Part shown: positions 19,217-27,916 of the stretch, one piece after another | Layout of the letters: every line of letters begins with the position of its first letter | Position numbering within the stretch: position 1 is the stretch's first letter | NCBI GenBank assembly: GCA_947501695.1 | Contig: CANMWO010000001.1 | Coordinates: forward strand, 1,426,001 to 1,490,000 | Length of the DNA stretch: 64,000 nt | Direction: 5' to 3' | DNA from: an uncultured Sphingomonadaceae bacterium | GTDB taxonomy: Bacteria; Pseudomonadota; Alphaproteobacteria; Sphingomonadales; Sphingomonadaceae | Notes under the pieces: generated by a model | Told to the model about the DNA's origin: nothing | What the model saw: only the letters and a program-made list of their open reading frames with translations | Databases searched by the model: none | Made by a program: the position numbers and the translations under genes

Positions 19217-19240
19217 GTTACGTCGAAACTCTGGCGTAAC
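19217..19240. repeat. Inverted repeat in the rpfF leader
   Basis: GTTACG (19217-19222) and CGTAAC (19235-19240) are perfect 6-bp arms with a 12-bp spacer. The repeat lies 23-46 bp upstream of the chosen rpfF start and could be an operator or form a hairpin in the leader. There is no U-tract, so it is unlikely to be a terminator. Function is inferred from position only. Confidence 0.35.
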
Positions 19241-19435
19241 AATTTCCGAAGTGCTTGGGAGATATTTTTATGACACGCCCCAAAAAGAAGCAAGTAAAAG
19301 CAACATGATTAAAGAAAGTCCAGAATGGATGGTTTTATTTCTTCATCTTTGGCGGGACTTAATAGCCGATAGCGCGTTGTAAAATCTGGTAAATTAAGGG
19401 TTAACGATATGATTCGGGGATGTCGGTTAACTAAC

Positions 19436-19450
19436 TCGAACATAGTTCGA
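19436..19450. repeat. Short inverted repeat TCGAAC-ata-GTTCGA upstream of rpfF
   Basis: Perfect 6-bp arms TCGAAC (19436-19441) and GTTCGA (19445-19450) with a 3-bp spacer lie about 240 bp upstream of the rpfF start. The compact dyad resembles a dimeric regulator site. On the plus strand it is followed seven bases later by a T-run, but no plus-strand gene ends nearby. Confidence 0.35.
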
Positions 19451-19536
19451 CGGAAATTTTTTTATTAGATTGAGCAATAACAGTCGTTCAATGGCATCAG
19501 AATTTGATCGTTTAGAGTCTGCATTCGCTAGTTAAT

Positions 19537-20538
19537 TCATCCCGCATCGGCTTCAGAACCAGCTGACGCGCTAATCAAACCCCGATAAGCCCGCGCAGCA
19601 GATCGTGTGCCTTTCGTAACTTCATACACATCTTCCGCAATCGGCATGGCGACATTATATTTTTTGGCCAGCGCTATAACCGTTGGCGCGCTTTTTACAC
19701 CCTCAGCAACCATCAGCATCTGTTCGATAATGTCATCGATTTTACGACCTTTTCCAAGTTCCACGCCAACATGCCTGTTTCTGCTTAGCGGGCTGGTACA
19801 GGTCGCAATCATATCTCCCATTCCCGTCAAACCGGAAAAAGTCTCAGCGCGCCCTCCCATAGCTACGCCTAAGCGCGTAATTTCAGCTAATCCGCGTGTA
19901 ATCAATGCCGAGCGCGTATTGTCCCCTGCCCCAAGCCCATCACCCATGCCAACCGCAATTGCGATGATGTTTTTAAGAACACCACCAAGCTCGCAGCCCA
20001 GCAAATCCGTATTCGTGTAAACACGGAACAATCCGGAATGGAAAAGTTGTTGAAGCTGTTTGACGATAATTTCGTCTTCCATGGAGATCACACTGGCTGC
20101 CGCCTGACCCGCCATGATTTCACGTGCCAGATTTGGGCCAGTCAACACGCCTACCGGATGACCGGGAAGCACATCTTCGATAACCTCGGTCATTCGTTTA
20201 CCGGTAGAAAGTTCCAGACCTTTGGTTAGACTGATCACCGGAACCCAGGGCCGCAAATAGGACCTAGCTTCTTCCAGTACACCGCGAAAGTTGTTGGACG
20301 GGATTCCCATAACAAGCACATCGGCATCTGAGACAGCCTCCCCGATATCACCAGTAGCCTCTAATGCTTCCGGCAGATCTGCATCGGGCAGATATTTGCT
20401 GTTACGATGATTCTCGTTAATGTCATTAACCGTGTCGCTGTCTCTTGCCCAGATTTTGATCGGTGCATTGCGCGATACCAGCGAAGCTACTGTTGTTCCC
20501 CAGGAACCGCCACCCAATAGTCCAACGCGCAATTTCAT
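19537..20538 (-). CDS. gpsA: Glycerol-3-phosphate dehydrogenase [NAD(P)+]
   Basis: Reduces dihydroxyacetone phosphate to sn-glycerol-3-phosphate, the backbone of glycerolipids. The 333 residues open with the dinucleotide-binding GLLGGGSWGTTVA (7-19). The substrate domain has the GVLKNIIAIAVGMGDGLGAGDN segment, with the catalytic Lys in VLKN, and the ITRGLAEITRLG segment. A GGGGAAAAGCT stretch precedes the ATG. It is the last gene on the minus strand after the neutral-lipid operon, 69 bp from it, and supplies the acceptor that PlsB there needs. This makes co-expression likely but not proven. Confidence 0.96.
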   Translation of the reverse strand: MKLRVGLLGGGSWGTTVASLVSRNAPIKIWARDSDTVNDINENHRNSKYLPDADLPEALEATGDIGEAVSDADVLVMGIPSNNFRGVLEEARSYLRPWVPVISLTKGLELSTGKRMTEVIEDVLPGHPVGVLTGPNLAREIMAGQAAASVISMEDEIIVKQLQQLFHSGLFRVYTNTDLLGCELGGVLKNIIAIAVGMGDGLGAGDNTRSALITRGLAEITRLGVAMGGRAETFSGLTGMGDMIATCTSPLSRNRHVGVELGKGRKIDDIIEQMLMVAEGVKSAPTVIALAKKYNVAMPIAEDVYEVTKGTRSAARAYRGLISASAGSEADAG

Positions 20539-20607
20539 AGCTTTTCCCCAATTTTTTTCGCGACTCCTCTTTTTGAGAAGTTCTATGCGACCAAACTGGC
20601 TGTAATT

Positions 20608-21537
20608 TTAGTGTTTTGCAAGAAATGCCCGGTGTGCAGCAGCGGTTTCTTTGGGTTTTTCGATCATCGGGATATGCCCGGTCTCTTCAAAAATCACCGC
20701 TTCGCTATTCGGGATCCCTTCATCCAGCACCGCAACACAGCTGACATCAATCAAACGGTCATGGCGTCCCCAGATAATTAAACTCGGCGCCGTCACCTCA
20801 CCGAGGCGATCGTTAAGGGGATGATTGATACCTGCACCGGCAATTTGCCAGAATATTTTGTCGAGAACCTCTCTATGAGCATCGGCCTCTGCGAAGAATA
20901 TTTTTTTGAAGTTTTTGGGCATCGGCACCGGTTTATAGGAGACGAACGCCATGAGGCGATCTACGTCTGAAACATTGCTCAACGCCAACGAATTTTCGCC
21001 TTTTTCAGCAGCGACAGCTAATTCGCTCTTGTCATCACCAACAACGCCGGCGTTGTTAAACAAGGTGAGCGACGAAACTTTATCCGCATATTCCATTGCA
21101 AATTGCAGGGCGATAAAGCCGCCCATGCTATTGCCACCAATATGGCATTTGGGAATATTCATAGCATCCAAAAATGCGCTCAATCGATGAACCTGTGAGG
21201 CAATATCATAGTCGCGGTTAAGAGAGCGGTCATTTTCCCCAAAACCTGGCAAATCCGGCGCAATCAAGCGATGATGTTTCGTGATATGTGGTGCATATAC
21301 CGACCAGTTATCCTTGTCGCCGCCAAACCCATGCAACAAAACAACCGGCACACCATTTCCTCGTCCACCCTCCAAGTAAGGCCACAGATCGTCACCAACC
21401 TTGACAGATTTTTGCCGCATCCCGCCACGCAAACGAAGCAGAGCGGTCATCAGGTCATAAAGTGCTTTGGGAAGGACAAAATAGCTGACCAAAAGAGCAA
21501 TTATTATTGCGCCCAAAAAATATAAAACGATCATCAT
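20608..21537 (-). CDS. Membrane-anchored alpha/beta hydrolase
   Basis: A 309-residue alpha/beta-hydrolase with one N-terminal membrane segment (residues 4-22). The oxyanion HGFGG is at 69-73, nucleophile Ser137 in GGNSMGG, an acid in WGRHDRLI and the His in EETGHIPMIEKP near the C-terminus. The overall look is that of a lipase/esterase of the MhpC or lipase 1 type. A GGGGGGA ribosome binding site precedes the start. It follows the monoacylglycerol-lipase-like gene by 31 bp in the same direction. A role in hydrolysing acyl esters of the storage lipid is inferred from context. Confidence 0.85.
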   Translation of the reverse strand: MMIVLYFLGAIIIALLVSYFVLPKALYDLMTALLRLRGGMRQKSVKVGDDLWPYLEGGRGNGVPVVLLHGFGGDKDNWSVYAPHITKHHRLIAPDLPGFGENDRSLNRDYDIASQVHRLSAFLDAMNIPKCHIGGNSMGGFIALQFAMEYADKVSSLTLFNNAGVVGDDKSELAVAAEKGENSLALSNVSDVDRLMAFVSYKPVPMPKNFKKIFFAEADAHREVLDKIFWQIAGAGINHPLNDRLGEVTAPSLIIWGRHDRLIDVSCVAVLDEGIPNSEAVIFEETGHIPMIEKPKETAAAHRAFLAKH

Positions 21538-21568
21538 TGCAGAATCCCCCCAATTCGCATTGCCGTTG

Positions 21569-22423
21569 CTATTCGGCTATTATACGTTCGATCCAGTCCG
21601 TCATATCCGTCAGCACCGCATCTTTTTCTGGCTCGTTGAAAATCTCGTGAAACAACCCAGGATAGATTTTCAGCATTTTTTCTTTCGAACCGATATGCTC
21701 GTTCAGAAAAATAGATCCCTCCGGCGCTGTGAGACTATCTTCTTCACCATGTAGCAGCAGCATTGGTAAGGTAATGCGGGCAGCTTGGTTTTGAACAGCT
21801 TCCATATTGCCCATCATCTCAGCTGCTAATCGCGCGCTGATCTTGGTGCCAGACACCAACGGATCAGCGAGATATTCAGCCACGACTTTTGGGTCGCGAC
21901 TAACGCCACTGGCTTCTAGGCCCAACACGCCCATTCTTGGAGCAACCTTGGAAAGGAACCTACTCACCCCCTTCATGAAAGAAGACGGCTCCTCGGTCGC
22001 TTTGATCGCCGGACCGGATAAGACTGCAGCAGCAAAATTGGACTGATTTTCAAGCAAATATGATGCGCCGATCAGACCACCAAGACTATGACCAACCAAT
22101 ATCAGTGGTAACGCCTGCTGTTCTGCTGGCATCTGACCAAGCAATGCGTCCAGACCGTCGTGATAGACAGAAAATTCAGGTACAAAGCCATTCTCTCCGT
22201 CCGATTTCCCATGCCCCCAATGATCCAATGTATGGACGGCAAAGCCATGATTTACGCAATGCTCAGCGAAATAGGCATAGCGACCGCTATGTTCATCATA
22301 GCCGTGCACCAATATGATGTTCGCCTTGGGCGCATCGTCCGGTGTCCAGCGTTGGCAATAAAGATTCGCACCTGCAGCAGCGGATGGGGCTGCTAGCACC
22401 AAGGCTCCTTCTTCGTGCCTCAA
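21569..22423 (-). CDS. Monoacylglycerol-lipase-like alpha/beta hydrolase
   Basis: A 284-residue hydrolase of the serine aminopeptidase S33 / Hydrolase_4 type, the family of monoacylglycerol lipases and lysophospholipases. HGYDEHSGRY (40-49) is the classic HG-x-x-EHSGRY motif of that family, with nucleophile Ser113 in GHSLGG and a late His in YPGLFHEIFNEP. The start is TTG at 22423, overlapping the TGA of the upstream patatin gene (TTGA), with AAGGA seven bases before it. The overlap implies coupled translation with the patatin lipase. Last-step release of glycerol from monoacylglycerol is a reasonable inference. Confidence 0.87.
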   Translation of the reverse strand: MRHEEGALVLAAPSAAAGANLYCQRWTPDDAPKANIILVHGYDEHSGRYAYFAEHCVNHGFAVHTLDHWGHGKSDGENGFVPEFSVYHDGLDALLGQMPAEQQALPLILVGHSLGGLIGASYLLENQSNFAAAVLSGPAIKATEEPSSFMKGVSRFLSKVAPRMGVLGLEASGVSRDPKVVAEYLADPLVSGTKISARLAAEMMGNMEAVQNQAARITLPMLLLHGEEDSLTAPEGSIFLNEHIGSKEKMLKIYPGLFHEIFNEPEKDAVLTDMTDWIERIIAE

Positions 22424-23898
22424 CCGATTTTCCTTTGCATCGCCGCGACATGATCATGCGCTAGTTCATTTTCATATTCGAACAATATCCGATCCAATGT
22501 CTGGCTGATCTTCGTTTGGGTACGGACCATTTCAATTTTTGGCCATGTAGTACGCTCACCCAACTGGATAAGTTCACCAATTTCCTCCACCGAGAGATCG
22601 CTTAGGATTTTCGCCGGACTCCAGAACATCGTCGGACGTATGATATTAATATCACCGGTATAATCCTGATTGATCACAGACAACGTCATATTCGCCATGC
22701 TGTTCAGTCGCGGGAAATAAGACAGCGGCTTTTGCATTATCTCAACATTGGCATTGAGCCAGGCCTTCATTGTCGAGGTAGTTGCATTTCTGATCGCGGA
22801 AATCGGAGTTCGCTGTTGTTTCACATCGGTTGCAAAGGGCGTAATCAGTGGATTGGCCTGGCTGACAATATGATGATTAACCCCATAAAGTCGCCCAAGC
22901 CGTTTGGCTGGCAGATCGTGTGTTACGGAACCATCCACCCATTTGCGATTAGGCAAATAAGGTTTGCGCTCTCCGGTATGGTCCTTGGCGGCCAGCGTCA
23001 CTGGCGGATAAACGCCTGGCACAGCGCAAGAGGCCATCACCGCTTCGCGAATATAGACATTAGGAGAAGCAATGGCGTTTAAAAGACGCGATGTCTGATG
23101 CTTTTCCGCCGGTGCAATCGACACATTCAAGTGTCTTCCGGTTAACTCATAAGCTTCCTGAAAAGTAAGATCTGGAATCATATTACTGATCCGAGCTCGG
23201 ATCTCGTCGATTTTTAGCCGCTTCGTGCCACCCAATATTCCAAAACCGGTCTGTGCGACAATGTCATCCGCACCGTCGGTCACAAGATTTTCAGGGTTAA
23301 AAAATGGAGGGATTTCATCATCTACATGGGTACTGATCAACGCACCGACGACCGAACCGCCACTGGATCCCGACATGATGTGCGGCAGCAGGCCTTCAGA
23401 CCATAGAGACTTAACAACACCCATATGAAAATAGAGAAAAGCGCCGGAACCGCTCATCAAAAACGCAGAACGGCCATAGCAGTGCTGTGCCCGACGGAAG
23501 AAATCGAGTTTTTCTTCGAACGGAATATCGTCAACCTTGTCGCTTGCCAGATATTCCAGCGAGTTGACGATAGCATCGACATAATCCTGGATCAGCTGCT
23601 TGGTACCAAATTTGGCTTTCTGATGCAGACGATCATTACCCATGCCGTCCATATTGCCATGGATACCTTCGTTCAGTGCATAGAGCAGGCCGGCATTATC
23701 TTGGGTTTTCCAGAGCTTTGACAGCCGTTTCAGGCGGCGGCGGATAGAGAGATTATCAAAATGCTTGCTATCGTCAGATGCCTTCCACTTGTCTACTCCA
23801 GTGGAGCGATCGTGCGCAGCGGCGGCATCGGACCAGTCGGAATAATTTTCCGCCTGGCTCATAGCCTTTTCCATCTTCAAAGTGGTATTCAAAATCAT
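22420..23898 (-). CDS. Patatin-like phospholipase/triacylglycerol lipase with DUF3336 domain
   Basis: A 492-residue lipase. The N-terminal part (about 50-145) is a DUF3336 domain, which in eukaryotes is found in the triacylglycerol lipases TGL3/4/5 and SDP1. The patatin core has the oxyanion motif SGSGAF (149-154), nucleophile Ser179 in SGSSGGS and the dyad Asp in KWVDGSVTHDLP. Three in-frame ATGs lie near the start (23898, 23874, 23862); I keep the first because none has a clearly better ribosome binding site. It is 86 bp from WS/DGAT and overlaps the next hydrolase. Mobilising the triacylglycerol made by the neighbours is the simplest reading. Confidence 0.88.
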   Translation of the reverse strand: MILNTTLKMEKAMSQAENYSDWSDAAAAHDRSTGVDKWKASDDSKHFDNLSIRRRLKRLSKLWKTQDNAGLLYALNEGIHGNMDGMGNDRLHQKAKFGTKQLIQDYVDAIVNSLEYLASDKVDDIPFEEKLDFFRRAQHCYGRSAFLMSGSGAFLYFHMGVVKSLWSEGLLPHIMSGSSGGSVVGALISTHVDDEIPPFFNPENLVTDGADDIVAQTGFGILGGTKRLKIDEIRARISNMIPDLTFQEAYELTGRHLNVSIAPAEKHQTSRLLNAIASPNVYIREAVMASCAVPGVYPPVTLAAKDHTGERKPYLPNRKWVDGSVTHDLPAKRLGRLYGVNHHIVSQANPLITPFATDVKQQRTPISAIRNATTSTMKAWLNANVEIMQKPLSYFPRLNSMANMTLSVINQDYTGDINIIRPTMFWSPAKILSDLSVEEIGELIQLGERTTWPKIEMVRTQTKISQTLDRILFEYENELAHDHVAAMQRKIG

Positions 23899-23984
23899 GT
23901 TTTACTCGCTTACTTTGAGACCGAATACACGCATTGCTGGGGAAAGACACCCGTTAACGGGAAACTTAGGTAGTTATCCACTAC

Positions 23985-25535
23985 TTATTTTGCCTTATTC
24001 GGTTGCGCTCTTCTTGGTGCCTTGGATACCCGACGGTACATGACCGAGGCATCTTTGGGTTGCGCGGCTTTTTTGATTGGAGTTTTCGTAATTTTTGCTT
24101 TTGCATTGCGCTTGCCAACCGCTGGCTTGGCATCCCGCAACTGGACAAAGGCTGATTCAATACATTCTCGAAAAAACTCAATATCCGGCATTATTTTTCT
24201 GTCGGTTGTGATCGCAAAGGACATCGTGCCATTGTAGCTGGGCGTCGCGATAAACAATCCCATACCGTTGCCTAGCGGCGCCATACCATATTGATGGGTC
24301 AGTTTAGCACCGTTCATATACATGGGCACTTGCGGCCCCGGCACGTTGGAAATAAACACATTACTCATCTTGGGCGCGAAACGTTCACTTGTCAGGATTT
24401 TGGCCACTCCGGCCATAGTTGCGCCGGGTATATGTTGAGTCAGATCCGTCATGATCCGTGCACTCAGGCCGGATTTAGCCGCCTTTGTCTCTTGAGTAGT
24501 ATTGCGAATAGCCTCCAATCGTTCCAATGGATTGGCAATATTGGTCCAAAGCTTAACGGTCATTGCGGTAATCTTGTTACCAGGTGTATTTTCCTGACCA
24601 TCCCGCTTCCGGGCATTTACGGGAGCGACCGCAACCAGCGTTTCTTTTGGTAATTCTTTGTGTTTCATCAAATATTTACGCAGCGCACCACTGCAAACAG
24701 TCAGCACAACATCGTTGATCGTAGCACCTTCCACTTTGGTGCGCATGGCTTTGAGTTCATTCAAATCGAAACTGACAGCATCGAACATCTTATGTGGAGA
24801 AACATTACCGTTAAAGCGGGTTTCAGGAACAGTTAGGCCACCACCCTCCCCATCACCGGACATGTTTTTCTGCGCCGCATCCCACAGGGTAGGAGTCAAT
24901 TTCAGCACAGCGTTGGCCAATTTGACAGGCGACGACAAGTTGCTCGAAACGGCGCGATTCATGACATCCGAAGACGATGGCACATCGCCATAATCCCAAT
25001 CCGATGGCGGGACCTCAATCAACGGCTTACCTTTATTGTCCATATCACCGAGCGCTGTGAAAAAATAGGCAGCCGATGCACCATCAATTGCGGAGTGATG
25101 AACCCGCGTCATAATTGCATAACTGCCTTTGCCATAGCCTGCGACCTTATCCAGTCCTTCGACCACATACATATCCCAGAGCGGCCGATTCATATCCATG
25201 GGCTTGCTGAAATGGCGCGCCACATGGATACAAAACTGTCGCCAATCGCCCGGTTCCGGTAATCTCCCGTGCGAAATATGGGCTTCTATGTCGAAATGCT
25301 GATCTTCAACCCAATAAGGGTGATCAATATCAAAAGGCAGGCGGTAAAGCTTTCGCTTAAACACTGGAGAAATGTGCAACCTACTTCTGACATGTTCTAT
25401 AATATCCTTGAAGCGTACCTTCTTGGTAGGCGCAGTTGAAGGATCATAGACATAGACTGCCATAACATGGGTCAGGTTCTCCGCTGTCTGGATGTAGAGA
25501 AACTGGGCGTCTTGGGCACTAAGCTGATGCAACAT
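23985..25535 (-). CDS. Wax ester synthase / diacylglycerol acyltransferase (WS/DGAT)
   Basis: Final enzyme of bacterial neutral-lipid synthesis: it transfers an acyl chain from acyl-CoA to diacylglycerol or a fatty alcohol. The 516 residues include the active-site HHSAIDG motif (His146, His147, Asp151), the NDVVLTVCSGALRKYL segment and the NVPGP motif. I chose the ATG at 25535 since GAGGAG lies six bases upstream and the family begins with LSAQDAQFLY; a TTG at 25565 also opens the frame. The last 50 or so residues (24137 down to 23988) are Lys/Ala/Arg-rich and go beyond the usual C-terminus. It is encoded directly after PlsB. Confidence 0.93.
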   Translation of the reverse strand: MLHQLSAQDAQFLYIQTAENLTHVMAVYVYDPSTAPTKKVRFKDIIEHVRSRLHISPVFKRKLYRLPFDIDHPYWVEDQHFDIEAHISHGRLPEPGDWRQFCIHVARHFSKPMDMNRPLWDMYVVEGLDKVAGYGKGSYAIMTRVHHSAIDGASAAYFFTALGDMDNKGKPLIEVPPSDWDYGDVPSSSDVMNRAVSSNLSSPVKLANAVLKLTPTLWDAAQKNMSGDGEGGGLTVPETRFNGNVSPHKMFDAVSFDLNELKAMRTKVEGATINDVVLTVCSGALRKYLMKHKELPKETLVAVAPVNARKRDGQENTPGNKITAMTVKLWTNIANPLERLEAIRNTTQETKAAKSGLSARIMTDLTQHIPGATMAGVAKILTSERFAPKMSNVFISNVPGPQVPMYMNGAKLTHQYGMAPLGNGMGLFIATPSYNGTMSFAITTDRKIMPDIEFFRECIESAFVQLRDAKPAVGKRNAKAKITKTPIKKAAQPKDASVMYRRVSKAPRRAQPNKAK

Positions 25536-25561
25536 TTGCGGCTCCTCTAAATCGGATGATC

Positions 25562-27907
25562 TCAATCAAAAATTTTGTCGGCGAGGCTCAGAACTTCCAG
25601 GCGAGATTTTTCCATCCGCCGTGACAAGGCCCGGAATTTGCGTAACAGAGCTTTGCGTTTAACGATGGTCTCGTCGGTTGTTTCACCGGTCAAACCCTGA
25701 CTGGCTGCCATTTTAAAACCATTTTCGAACAAAATCTTACCAATCGAGGCCTCGCTGGTAATCCTTCGCAGCAAATAAGCCTGATGCCCCTCTTTCAGGG
25801 CATCTTCCACGCATTGCTTTTTATCGATTGCCTGCCCTGGCTCCAACCGTGACAGTATGTCTAGCACCACTGTATAGGATTCCACGAATGGCAGAAAAAC
25901 GGCATGACCAATCAGAGGTTGAAACCGGTTGGTTAGGCTTTTGAGTAGAACGCCCCCCTTATCCAGCTTCATTTCCCAGTCTGGGCAAGCGCGGGTCAAT
26001 TCAGCTTCCAGGTTTTTCCGATATTCCTCCTTTGGAGGATAGAAAAATTCAAATTTGAACAGATCACGCAAACGTTCGGTTTCTGCCCAAAACACATCCT
26101 TGGCGGCATTATCCTTGTCTTCTCTTGCTTTTAATAGCGATAGTTCAATGATCGCCTTATCAAGAAAATGGTGAATGATAGAATTGCGGTAGTAGCTCGC
26201 TAGCGGATGTTTTTCCGGCTGAATCGCGTAAACGGTGCTTGATCCCTGGTCGTAACGCACGAACAAGCCGCTATTGACTAGCGTATCGACCACCTTCTGA
26301 ATACCCTCCAGGTTTTGCGTGACCAAATCATCGCTGAATCGAATTTTGCGCTCTTGCGCCCATTCTACAAAGAAATTAATTACCGCGCGCAATTCATCTG
26401 CTGTCATGGCTCGTGGCGCAGTGCCCAGCAGACTCAGGCACATTAACGAGGTCAGTGTCAGCGGCGTCGCTCGATTAGCCTCCACTGCAACTTCAAAGGC
26501 GATTTTAGACAAACCTATGCGATCATTAGGCTCAGGCGCACGTTTAACAACGACAGGTTCGCCAAAATCGACATAAACTTTACCCATCGGTTCACGCAAG
26601 CTGCGGAGATAACCGATAAACCAACTCAGCGATTCAGCTTTCTTGGCTCGCCCGGTTTGCTCACTGGCATATTCCTCGACATCGCGGATTAAGTCGAAGC
26701 TGGTCACCACCGGAATGATATGGACGTTTTCGATGTCGTTCACATTGGCGCTATCCATGACATATTTCAGCAAACCATAGCGCGGAGGCATAAGCTTTCC
26801 GAGCCGCGAACGCGTACCTTCAAAAGCCCAAGTCATAGGAAAGCGTTTTTCCAGCAAATAGCTAACATAATGACGCAACACGAGCTTATAGACCGGATTA
26901 TTCTCAAAACTGCGACGAATAAAAATCGTTCCTGCCCGGCGCAGAACAAAGCCAAGGCCGAAGAAATCGAGATTAATGCCGCCAAAGACATGCACCATCG
27001 GTAGATCATTTTGATAAGCCAGATCGGTAGGTGTCACACCATCAATATAGGTTTTATGGGTAAACAGCAGCAACGTTGGGTGATCCCGCATCGTCTTGCG
27101 CAACCGGGCTAGCTCACTCTTTTTGAACACAACCTCATCTTCATAGCCTTGCGACAACATGAAACGGTCGAGCTTTGCCTTCATATCTATGAAGAAAGCA
27201 CTCGGCCGGGCGATCAACTCCTTCATATATTTGCTGGCTTCGTCGTATAATACCGTCTCTGGCTTATCGAGATCGATTGCCAGTTCAGTCATCGCGGCAC
27301 GAAATTTCGAATTTGTGCGCAAGCCATCAGCAACAAACCGTGGTACCTTGTAACGGCGTCCACGAAGGCCACGCTCTTCAATATCGAGAACAAGACCAGC
27401 CTGACGCACGACAAAACCCGCAAATTCGTGTTCGTCATCGCTTTGAACTTCGACTGCATTTTGCTGCTCAAAGCGTTGTCTGAGGTCGCTTATTGTCGCT
27501 GGTTGCCCAATCAGACAATGCGCCCGGCGTTTATTGCGGAGTAGAATCGTACGCGCCCTAAAGCTGCCCGGCGTCCGGGGATCACCAAACAAGGCGTGAC
27601 GCTTTTTGAGCGCCCGACTCTTTTCAAAATTAGGTATTCGCCATGCGATACGCACGGGTATCACAAGTGTATCTGACTCGGCTTCCAGTTTTCGGGTGAG
27701 CTCTTTCAACCGCAAACGCGCGCGTTCATCCGATATGGGAAGACTAACCCAGTTGATTTCCTGACCCGGCCCTCCTTCGGCAAGGGAGGTATGAAGCCAG
27801 TCCAACAAGTAACGACGTTCAACACGGTTACGCGCATCGATGACAAATAGTTTCGGCCCCTGCGTCAGCAGAGGAACCGCTTTTGCTATTGCCGTCGATT
27901 CATCCAT
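25562..27907 (-). CDS. plsB: Glycerol-3-phosphate 1-O-acyltransferase (PlsB type)
   Basis: Transfers an acyl chain to the sn-1 position of glycerol-3-phosphate. The 781 residues match the large PlsB family. The acyltransferase motif I is FTHKTYIDG (His284, Asp289), motif III is FEGTRSRLG and motif IV is HIIPVVTSFD. Many alphaproteobacteria rely on the PlsX/PlsY route, so a PlsB in a storage-lipid operon suggests a dedicated supply from acyl-CoA. It lies between the HAD-PlsC gene (9-bp gap) and the WS/DGAT gene. A GTGAGG ribosome binding site precedes the ATG. Confidence 0.92.
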   Translation of the reverse strand: MDESTAIAKAVPLLTQGPKLFVIDARNRVERRYLLDWLHTSLAEGGPGQEINWVSLPISDERARLRLKELTRKLEAESDTLVIPVRIAWRIPNFEKSRALKKRHALFGDPRTPGSFRARTILLRNKRRAHCLIGQPATISDLRQRFEQQNAVEVQSDDEHEFAGFVVRQAGLVLDIEERGLRGRRYKVPRFVADGLRTNSKFRAAMTELAIDLDKPETVLYDEASKYMKELIARPSAFFIDMKAKLDRFMLSQGYEDEVVFKKSELARLRKTMRDHPTLLLFTHKTYIDGVTPTDLAYQNDLPMVHVFGGINLDFFGLGFVLRRAGTIFIRRSFENNPVYKLVLRHYVSYLLEKRFPMTWAFEGTRSRLGKLMPPRYGLLKYVMDSANVNDIENVHIIPVVTSFDLIRDVEEYASEQTGRAKKAESLSWFIGYLRSLREPMGKVYVDFGEPVVVKRAPEPNDRIGLSKIAFEVAVEANRATPLTLTSLMCLSLLGTAPRAMTADELRAVINFFVEWAQERKIRFSDDLVTQNLEGIQKVVDTLVNSGLFVRYDQGSSTVYAIQPEKHPLASYYRNSIIHHFLDKAIIELSLLKAREDKDNAAKDVFWAETERLRDLFKFEFFYPPKEEYRKNLEAELTRACPDWEMKLDKGGVLLKSLTNRFQPLIGHAVFLPFVESYTVVLDILSRLEPGQAIDKKQCVEDALKEGHQAYLLRRITSEASIGKILFENGFKMAASQGLTGETTDETIVKRKALLRKFRALSRRMEKSRLEVLSLADKIFD

Positions 27908-27916
27908 TCTGCCTCA

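Larger units (their letters stand above)
19195..19536. other. Gene-free 342-bp region upstream of rpfF
   Basis: This lies between the rpfF start and the gpsA stop, both on the minus strand, so it should hold the rpfF promoter and leader. I see two inverted repeats, listed separately, and a T-run at 19457-19464. A 15-codon plus-strand reading frame at 19491-19535 has no ribosome binding site that I trust. No RNA gene is recognised. Confidence 0.5.

Noticed and set aside
19491-19535. 15-codon reading frame (MASEFDRLESAFAS) upstream of rpfF
   Set aside because: It is short, has no convincing ribosome binding site and points away from any gene it could lead; a leader peptide cannot be excluded, but nothing supports it.
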